Source of the DNA: Bacteroidaceae bacterium
GTDB taxonomy: Bacteria; Bacteroidota; Bacteroidia; Bacteroidales; Bacteroidaceae
Length of the DNA: 17,540 bases
NCBI GenBank assembly: GCA_900770665.1
Contig: CAAGKZ010000009.1
Coordinates: 1-17,540 of the forward strand
Direction: 5' to 3'
Below are positions 12,624 to 17,540 of the stretch, piece by piece; the stretch's first letter is position 1, and each line of letters begins with the position of its first letter. The position numbers were made by a program, and so were the translations under genes. The notes under the pieces were generated by a model. That model did not search any database. It had not been told where the DNA came from and saw only the letters and a list, made by a program, of their open reading frames with translations.

Positions 12624-14711
12624 TCAAATGAGTCCTCTTGCGCGGAGCAGTGCATCGGGGTTGGGGTCGGCACCACGGAAACGGCGGTACTCGCGCATTG
12701 GGTCCTTGCTGCCGCCCATCTCAATGAGCTGCTTGAAGCTTGCAGCTGTCTCTGCATCAAAGATACCCTTCTCAAGGAACAGCTCGAAAGCGTCGCAGTC
12801 GAGCACCTCGGCCCAAAGGTAGGCGTAGTAACCGACCTCGTAACCGCCGCTGAATACGTGGGCAAAGTTCGTGCTGCGGTAACGGTACTCAATCTCTGGG
12901 ATGAAACCGAGCTCACGGCGCAACTCGTTCTCGTATTCGTTGCAGTCGAAGTTTGTATAGTCGTCGATAAGGTGCATCTTCATGTCGAGCAAGGCTGCAG
13001 CCACAAGTTCGGTTGTCTCAAAACCGAGGTTGAAGTGTGAACTCTTCTGCATCTTCTCAATGAGCTCGGCCGGGATTGCCTCGCCGGTGATGTAGTGTTT
13101 TGCGTATGTAGGCATCACATCGGGGTGGATTGACCACTTCTCGTTAATCTGTGAGAAGAGTTCGACGAAGTCGTGCTTCACATTTGTTCCGCTCACGCTG
13201 GGGTAGTGTGCCTGTGTGAGCAGGCCGTGCAGTGCGTGGCCGAACTCGTGGAACAGTGTGCGTGTCTCGTCGATGTTCAGCAGTGCAGGGGTGTCGCCCT
13301 GTGGGGGTGTGAAATTGCAAACGTTTACAATCATCGGGCGCACGTTCTCGCCGCCAATGTTACGCTGGTTAACGAAGTTTGTCATCCATGCGCCCTGGCG
13401 CTTTGATGCGCGAGGGAAGAAGTCGGTGTAGAAGATACCAAGGTGGTTGTCGTTGTTGTCGAGTACTTCGTATGCCTCGACGCCCTCGTAGTATACGGGG
13501 ATGTCGTTGCGCTTCACGAACTTTATGTCATAGAGCTTGCTTGCGCAGTCAAAAGCGCCCTGCAGAACGTTCTCAATTCTGAAGTATGGCTTGATTGTCT
13601 CGTCGTTGAGCGCATACTTCTCCTTGCGCAGCTTCTCGGTGTAGTAGAACCAGTCCCAGCCTTCAATTTCTATGCCGGCACCCTCGCGGTCGGCAATCTT
13701 CTGCAGTTCGGCTCTCTCCTCCTTGGCGCGGTTCACCGCAGGCTCCCAGATGTTCATCAACAGCTCCAATGCTGCCTCGGGGGTCTTTGCCATCTTTTCG
13801 TCGAGTACAAAGTGTGCGTATGTCTCGAATCCGAGCAGCTTTGCCTTCTGCTGACGCAGTGTGAGTATCTCCTTTATCACAGCCTTGTTGTCATTCGCGT
13901 CGTTGTTGTCGCCACGGCCGTAGTATGCCTTGTATACCTTCTCGCGCAGTTCGCGGTTGTCGGCATACTGCAGGAATGGGATGCAGCTTGGCTTGTCGAG
14001 GGTGAATACCCATGTACCGTCCTCGCACTTGGCGGCATCAATAACATCTTGTGGCAGACCTTTGAGGTTAGCTTCGTTGGTGATGACAAGCTTGAACGCC
14101 TTGTTGTCGGCAAGCAGGTTGTTGCCGAACTTTATTGCAGCCAAGCCCAGTTTGGTGTCAATGTCGAGGAGGGTTGCCTTGTCGGCCTCGTTGAGCAGCG
14201 CGCCGCCGCGTACAAAGGCATTGTAGTAGTTCTCCAAAACAATGCTCTGCTCCTCGTTGAGCCCAAGACTTTCGCGCTTGTTGTAGAGTGCACTGATGCG
14301 GTTGAACAGTGTGTCGTTCATGTAGATGTAACCGCTCAGCTCAGTCATTTTTGGCACAACGTAGTTCTCAATCTCTGTTGTGGCCTCGCTGTTGTCACTC
14401 TCGTTGAGAGCGAAGAAGATTGTAGATACCTTGTCGAGTGTTTTGCCACTAAGCTCCAGTGCATCGATGGTGTTGGCAAATGTAGGCTCGTCGGTGTTCT
14501 CGATTATAGCCTTGATGTCGGCGCGTTTCTCGGCAAAGCCTTGGTCGAAAGCGGCTTTGTAGTCCTCTACCTTGAATGTGGGGAACTCGGGTGCACCGAA
14601 CGGTGCCTTGCTCTCCTTGAGGAGACTGTTGCACTCCTCCTTTTTCTCTGAACACGCGATACCTGACAGCATAATCGATAGTGTTAAAAGTGAATAAAAG
14701 ATTTTTTTCAT
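12624..14711 (-). CDS. dcp: M3 family peptidyl-dipeptidase (Dcp-like), exported
   Basis: A 695-residue zinc metallopeptidase of the M3 (thimet/Dcp) family, which removes dipeptides from the C-terminus of short peptides. The zinc site is HEFGHALHG with His488, Glu489 and His492, and the third ligand Glu517 in DFVELFSQ. The substrate-side motif SGGYEVGYYAYLWAEVLD lies in the C-terminal part, and the protein ends with the expected helical region. Residues 1-19 are a hydrophobic export signal (MKKIFYSLLTLSIMLSGIA) followed by Cys20, so it is probably a lipoprotein in the periplasm or outer membrane; the -3 lipobox residue is Gly, which is not ideal. Length matches Dcp (about 680) plus the signal. 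A -7-like box lies at 14753-14760 on the minus strand. It likely helps use peptide nutrients. Confidence 0.95.
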   Translation of the reverse strand: MKKIFYSLLTLSIMLSGIACSEKKEECNSLLKESKAPFGAPEFPTFKVEDYKAAFDQGFAEKRADIKAIIENTDEPTFANTIDALELSGKTLDKVSTIFFALNESDNSEATTEIENYVVPKMTELSGYIYMNDTLFNRISALYNKRESLGLNEEQSIVLENYYNAFVRGGALLNEADKATLLDIDTKLGLAAIKFGNNLLADNKAFKLVITNEANLKGLPQDVIDAAKCEDGTWVFTLDKPSCIPFLQYADNRELREKVYKAYYGRGDNNDANDNKAVIKEILTLRQQKAKLLGFETYAHFVLDEKMAKTPEAALELLMNIWEPAVNRAKEERAELQKIADREGAGIEIEGWDWFYYTEKLRKEKYALNDETIKPYFRIENVLQGAFDCASKLYDIKFVKRNDIPVYYEGVEAYEVLDNNDNHLGIFYTDFFPRASKRQGAWMTNFVNQRNIGGENVRPMIVNVCNFTPPQGDTPALLNIDETRTLFHEFGHALHGLLTQAHYPSVSGTNVKHDFVELFSQINEKWSIHPDVMPTYAKHYITGEAIPAELIEKMQKSSHFNLGFETTELVAAALLDMKMHLIDDYTNFDCNEYENELRRELGFIPEIEYRYRSTNFAHVFSGGYEVGYYAYLWAEVLDCDAFELFLEKGIFDAETAASFKQLIEMGGSKDPMREYRRFRGADPNPDALLRARGLI

Positions 14712-14752
14712 TGTGTATTTATTGTTTGTGTTTTAATAAAAAATGTGTTGTG

Positions 14753-14760
14753 CGAAGATA
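14753..14760 (-). promoter_or_regulatory. -7-like box for dcp
   Basis: On the minus strand TATCTTCG resembles TAnnTTTG, with C for T at one position. It lies about 42 bases upstream of the ATG at 14711. No strong -33 box was seen; an A/T-tract lies just upstream. Confidence 0.45.
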
Positions 14761-14807
14761 GTAAAAAAAACAGCGGCATGCAACAGCACGCCGCCCGTAT
14801 CAGTATC

Positions 14808-14990
14808 ATTGGCTCGTTTTGCTTTTCGCCACCCGCGTGGCATAACTTTCTCTATGCTTCACGCGACTAATGGCTGCAAAACTCACCGATAACAAATTAA
14901 GGTTATTGGCTCGTTTTGCTTTTAGCCACCCGCGTGGGCACAAACTTCGCCTGTGCTGCACGCGACCACTGGCTGCAAAACTCACCGATA
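14808..14990. repeat. Tandem pair of 97-base hairpin-forming repeats
   Basis: Unit 1 (14808-14904) and unit 2 (14905-14990) share long identical blocks (ATTGGCTCGTTTTGCTTTT, CACGCGAC, TGGCTGCAAAACTCACCGAT). Each unit folds on itself. In unit 1, GTTTTGC (14816-14822) pairs with GCAAAAC (14876-14882), GCCA with TGGC, CGCGTG (14834-14839) with CACGCG (14860-14865), and GCATA (14840-14844) with TATGC (14853-14857). In unit 2 the last pair is GCACA with TGTGC (14938-14942 and 14952-14956), so a T-A pair has become C-G while pairing is kept. They lie between the start of dcp and the end of hsp20, both on the minus strand. The role is unknown. Confidence 0.85.
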
Positions 14991-15016
14991 AGAAAACCTT
15001 GACAAGGTTTTCTTAT
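14988..15016 (-). terminator. Inverted repeat overlapping the hsp20 stop codon
   Basis: ATAAGAAAACCTT (14988-15000) and AAGGTTTTCTTAT (15004-15016) form a 13-base perfect stem with loop GAC. It includes the hsp20 stop (15013-15015). The U-rich 3' arm on the minus strand suggests a terminator, though no long T-run follows. Confidence 0.7.
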
Positions 15017-15528
15017 TCAATGGCAATCATTCTATTTACCTTGTGCTCATCGCCGTGAGCCTTCTTTGGAATGTCGATGTGCAGCACGCCGTGTTTCACC
15101 TTTGCCTCAATCTTGTCGGTGTCGGCATCGTCGGGCAGGATAAGGGTCTGCTGGAACCTGGTATATGAGAACTCGCGGCGCAGGAAACGGCCCTCTTCGT
15201 GCTTTTTCTCATCCTTTTTCTCCTCACATTTGTGCTCGTCGCATTTGTCATCGCACTTCTTGTCGTCCTTGCACTCGCCGCTCTCCTTGCAGCAGTTGCA
15301 GTTCTTCTCCATTGTGATGGTGAGGTCGTTCTCGCTGTCAATGTGAATTTTGAAATCGTCCTTGCACATGCCGGCTGCGGCAACCTCCACTTTGTATTCC
15401 TTCTCGGTCTCAAAGACGTTTATTGCAGGTGCTGTTGAACTGTTGCGTACAAGGATGTCGCTGTTGAAAAAATCGTTGAAGATGCTTGGCAGCCACTGCT
15501 GGCCGTTTCTTTTCACTAACATGCTCAT
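15013..15528 (-). CDS. hsp20: Small heat-shock protein (Hsp20 / alpha-crystallin) with cysteine-rich insert
   Basis: A 171-residue ATP-independent chaperone. The N-terminus (RNGQQWLPSIFNDFF) and the alpha-crystallin domain (APAINVFETEKEYKVEVAAAG onward, about residues 33-157) match Bacteroidetes Hsp20; GVLHIDIPK (147-155) is the conserved end of the domain. Most relatives I know are about 140-150 residues. The excess lies in the loop between ITMEK (71-75) and GRFLRREFSY (113-122): an insert rich in Lys, Asp and Glu with seven cysteines (Cys77, 79, 80, 86, 92, 96 and 101), plus Cys55 in the domain. This loop normally shapes the dimer, so the insert could bind metal or form redox-sensitive disulfides; that is inference. 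Its terminator overlaps the stop codon, and the paired hairpin repeats lie just downstream. No classic heat-shock operator was found upstream. Confidence 0.92.
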   Translation of the reverse strand: MSMLVKRNGQQWLPSIFNDFFNSDILVRNSSTAPAINVFETEKEYKVEVAAAGMCKDDFKIHIDSENDLTITMEKNCNCCKESGECKDDKKCDDKCDEHKCEEKKDEKKHEEGRFLRREFSYTRFQQTLILPDDADTDKIEAKVKHGVLHIDIPKKAHGDEHKVNRMIAIE

Positions 15529-15891
15529 AACTGTTGTTGTTTTTATTTGTTATACATAGTCAAACAGCACGCCGCCGAACCGGGTAATAACGACCCCAAT
15601 GTGATGCAGGTGTTGACCGGGCCGCAGTCTCTCGTTGAGTGACTTATTGAATACCCGCGGCGGTCGTGCCGTTTGCATATATAATGCAGGGTGGGGCATG
15701 TTGGTTCGCATTGAGTGGTGGTTTTTATGATTTGTTAATAGTAAGCTATACTCACTACCTTTTTTTGTTGTTGCAAAAAAACTTTTCTTCGTCCTATTGA
15801 CAAAGGCTTTTTCATTTGCTATATTAGCGGTATTATTTCCAGTGCTGTTGTTTTGTGGCAATTCAGCAACCTTGTTTGGGTGGATTGCATT
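15529..15891. other. Intergenic region between divergent hsp20 and toxin-like genes
   Basis: No convincing gene is in these 363 bases. The half near hsp20 (15560-15700) is G+C-rich with short inverted repeats (for example CGGC / GCCG near 15658-15673) and probably holds the hsp20 leader and promoter, though I could not place the boxes. The other half (15720-15860) is A+T-rich. A 131-codon minus-strand open frame spans the region but overlaps the start of the next gene and has no family resemblance. Confidence 0.4.
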
Positions 15892-15899
15892 TAGCTTTG
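15892..15899 (+). promoter_or_regulatory. -7 box for the toxin-like gene
   Basis: TAGCTTTG fits TAnnTTTG, with a TTG 17 bases upstream (15872-15874) as a possible -33 element. The ATG at 15916 is only 16 bases further, giving a short leader. Confidence 0.55.
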
Positions 15900-15915
15900 C
15901 TGTAAAAAAAACAAT

Positions 15916-17145
15916 ATGGATGAATTGTATGAGTTGCATTTCCACGGGAACAGGCAGGAGATAGAAAACGAGAAACAGAGAAAGCGTGAGTTGATGTCAC
16001 ATTTCCCCAAAATGTTGGGAACGGTCGACGAGACAAGGTATGTGCTGCATGACGATGACAAACCGAAACAGACCGATTATTTTGAGAGCAAACCTGTAAG
16101 CCCATTGACACCTCCTGCACCAAGCAAGAACGAGCCAATGCCAGGCATAGGCGGAATAGGAGGATTGCAGAGTGAGAAACCTAAAAAGGACGATAATGCG
16201 CAAACCATGGCACAGGGCTTGGCCAATTGGGGAAACAATGGGAATGCTATTGGCTTTGGGAACGGGAAAGATGTTGCCACATCCTTGAGCCCACAAGAAA
16301 CAAAAGCTCCCAAATCGCCGTTTGATTTTGGAGACAATACCGCCAAAGAAGAGGGTAATCCCTTTCAATTCCATGGCTTGGGTACTGCGACCGGCAGCAA
16401 ACCACGCACAACAACTGTCAAGAATGACAGTTGGCGGTTAGAAGGCAGGAAAATAGAATCTGTTGCAGATACTGTTTGGAATACAAACAGTAGTTTAGGA
16501 CTGAATAAAAACAACCAACCACCAACCGCAAAAACGAGATTGTATGTTCATGGAAAACCACGTACAAAAGATTATGCAGTACAGATAGATACCTTGATAG
16601 GAAATTTACCGGTAGCAGCTTCAAATATATTAAAACAACACGTGGCTGAAATTGAAGTTTTGGATAATTTATATACAACAACTGATAAAGGAGAATATAG
16701 AAAAAGAAACGGTATATATCTGGATAAGAGTAACAGAATTTACATTGATAGCAAATATGTTAATGAACATACAATGTTTTCCGAAGCTGTCCATGTTGTA
16801 CAAGACCATTTAGGAATGACTGGCATTGGAAAATCGAATCTGGAATTTCAAGAACACGTAATAAAGGATTTATATTATAATCAAAAAAGACGAAAGCTAA
16901 ACGGTGACAATGGTTATGATGAGCATTCTGCCTCCAAAGATAATGACTATATATTTTTAATGGATACGGCTATTGATAAAGAAGGAGTGTTGGACTTGAA
17001 TAAGTTCCTTGCAGGCATCAATAAATTTATCAATAGCTTTCAAGAAGAATATGTACCGAGTAACTCCTATCAAACGCCTGCAGTGGAGGGTTTTAAATAT
17101 AATTGGATAAAATTATTGCAAATATTCGGTATTGAATATAAATGA
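15916..17145 (+). CDS. Modular protein with degenerate metallopeptidase-like C-terminal domain (candidate polymorphic toxin/effector)
   Basis: A 409-residue protein with no signal peptide and two unlike halves. Residues 1-35 are charged and probably helical (HGNRQEIENEKQRKRELM). About 50-165 is low-complexity, rich in Pro, Gly, Asn and Lys (PLTPPAPSKNEPMPGIGGIG), like a linker. From about 205 a folded domain follows: RNGIYLDKSNRIYID (264-278), FSEAVHVVQDHLG (288-300) and KSNLEFQEHVIKDLYY (306-321). The E-x-x-H (Glu290, His293), Gln296 and downstream N-x-E-F (Asn308, Glu310) resemble the helix of zinc-peptidase-like domains found at the ends of Bacteroidetes polymorphic toxins, but the first His of HExxH is replaced by Ser289. 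DNA from about 16430 on is clearly more A+T-rich than the start of the gene, as expected when a toxin tip is swapped. A signal-peptide protein follows after 7 bases. The toxin role is inference; it could be another secreted or structural protein. Confidence 0.6.
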   Translation: MDELYELHFHGNRQEIENEKQRKRELMSHFPKMLGTVDETRYVLHDDDKPKQTDYFESKPVSPLTPPAPSKNEPMPGIGGIGGLQSEKPKKDDNAQTMAQGLANWGNNGNAIGFGNGKDVATSLSPQETKAPKSPFDFGDNTAKEEGNPFQFHGLGTATGSKPRTTTVKNDSWRLEGRKIESVADTVWNTNSSLGLNKNNQPPTAKTRLYVHGKPRTKDYAVQIDTLIGNLPVAASNILKQHVAEIEVLDNLYTTTDKGEYRKRNGIYLDKSNRIYIDSKYVNEHTMFSEAVHVVQDHLGMTGIGKSNLEFQEHVIKDLYYNQKRRKLNGDNGYDEHSASKDNDYIFLMDTAIDKEGVLDLNKFLAGINKFINSFQEEYVPSNSYQTPAVEGFKYNWIKLLQIFGIEYK

Positions 17146-17152
17146 CACTTTT

Positions 17153-17540
17153 ATGAAAAAAATTGTTATAACACTTTTTATTATTGCATGCATGCAGACA
17201 TTCTGTTATGCATTAAATGAGAACATACCTGACAGTACAAAAATAGAATATCAAGTACATGGCAATGATACATTGGTTATCGAAAAAATTGAATATATGT
17301 TCGTGTCCGGCTTTAAGCAATATATAGATGACAAGCCTGTAGACTATAAAAATGCGGATTACGATGTCATTGAGGAAGTCGGTTATGAATATATGAAGAA
17401 AAATGTTGCAGCAATGACTAAAGACATTCTTGGGGGGTATGGAAAAAAACGGTGTAAGGAAATGTTTGCGTTATCTTCCAAATCTGAAAAAAGTCTTAAA
17501 TTGTTTGTCCGCATAAGAGTTGACTCAAATGGTGTCATTA
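17153..17540 (+). CDS. Secreted protein of unknown function, cut by window end
   Basis: From the ATG at 17153 the frame is open to the window edge (129 codons). It starts with an export signal, MKKIVITLFIIACMQTFCYA (1-20), followed by a mature part beginning LNENIPDSTKIEYQVHGN and continuing through DVIEEVGYEYMKKN to LKLFVRIRVDSNGVI at the edge. The closing 'VRIRVDSNGVI' resembles a beta-strand pair of TonB-C-like or periplasmic beta domains, but I cannot name a family. The start lies only 7 bases after the stop of the toxin-like gene, so the two are almost certainly co-transcribed. An immunity or accessory protein in the periplasm is a reasonable guess. A+T content matches the preceding gene's C-terminal half. 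Confidence 0.75.
   Translation, partial: MKKIVITLFIIACMQTFCYALNENIPDSTKIEYQVHGNDTLVIEKIEYMFVSGFKQYIDDKPVDYKNADYDVIEEVGYEYMKKNVAAMTKDILGGYGKKRCKEMFALSSKSEKSLKLFVRIRVDSNGVI

Noticed and set aside
13443..14651. A 402-codon plus-strand open frame
   Set aside because: It is antisense to dcp, which has a full set of M3 peptidase motifs; the opposite frame is open because of codon bias, and its translation (runs of Val, Leu, Cys) resembles no protein.
14782..15576. Exact 14-base repeat AACAGCACGCCGCC at 14782-14795 and 15563-15576 flanking hsp20
   Set aside because: About half a chance match of this length is expected among all positions in a window this size, and flanking bases do not match, so it is not evidence of insertion.
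15550..15945. A 131-codon minus-strand open frame
   Set aside because: It spans a promoter-like region, overlaps the start of the toxin-like gene and shows no domain or coding signature.
1..17540. CRISPR array, rRNA or intact tRNA genes, insertion sequences
   Set aside because: No regularly spaced short repeats, no rRNA-like sequence, no complete tRNA fold and no DDE transposase were found; the only recombinase is the tyrosine type at 165-1094.

Overview
The window looks like chromosomal DNA from a member of the Bacteroidales (Bacteroides/Prevotella/Muribaculaceae type). Three things point there: several genes follow the Bacteroidetes promoter pattern (a TTTG-like -33 box about 17-21 bases from a TAnnTTTG -7 box); ribosome binding sites are weak and A/T-rich with no clear Shine-Dalgarno; and a GT3-type glycogen synthase sits next to a DUF3417-type alpha-glucan phosphorylase. 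Housekeeping genes have moderate G+C, while both ends of the window are visibly more A+T-rich and accessory in character.

Left end (1-2331): a minus-strand fragment whose translation matches the N-terminus of type I restriction specificity subunits (HsdS) runs off the window edge. Divergent from it, 46 bases away, is a tyrosine recombinase with a complete catalytic set. This is the arrangement of phase-variable (shuffling) type I R-M loci, and the HsdS fragment has no ATG or GTG start, as expected for a silent cassette. A tRNA-Gly(CCC)-like but degenerate structured sequence follows. Next is a Fic-domain AMP-transferase-like protein with an N-terminal helix-turn-helix, preceded by two full palindromes and one half-site of the same motif over its promoter: a likely self-repressed Fic gene.

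Core region (2493-11445): a promoter and hairpin-containing leader precede glycogen synthase (GT3) and, after an inverted-repeat element, alpha-glucan phosphorylase (GT35), so glycogen synthesis and breakdown lie side by side; a strong bidirectional terminator follows. Then come a minus-strand orphan protein, a gene-poor stretch of about 550 bases with fold-back potential, a hemolysin III (TrhA) membrane protein, MurB (peptidoglycan precursor synthesis), a PhnP-like metallo-beta-lactamase-fold phosphodiesterase, and a small multi-pass membrane protein with its own promoter and terminator.

Minus-strand block (11631-15528): a DUF2582 winged-helix protein with a structured leader, a C_GCAxxG_C_C cysteine protein, an exported M3 peptidyl-dipeptidase (Dcp), a tandem 97-base hairpin repeat with a compensatory base change, and an Hsp20 chaperone carrying an unusual cysteine-rich charged insert.

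Right end (15892-17540): a 409-residue modular protein whose proline/glycine-rich N-terminal half is joined to an A+T-rich C-terminal half with a degenerate metallopeptidase-like motif, so a candidate polymorphic toxin or effector. It is followed after 7 bases by a signal-peptide-bearing protein cut by the window end, a possible partner or immunity gene. The most interesting points are the putative hsdS shufflon, the self-regulated HTH-Fic gene, the cysteine-rich Hsp20, the covarying tandem hairpins and the toxin-like pair.
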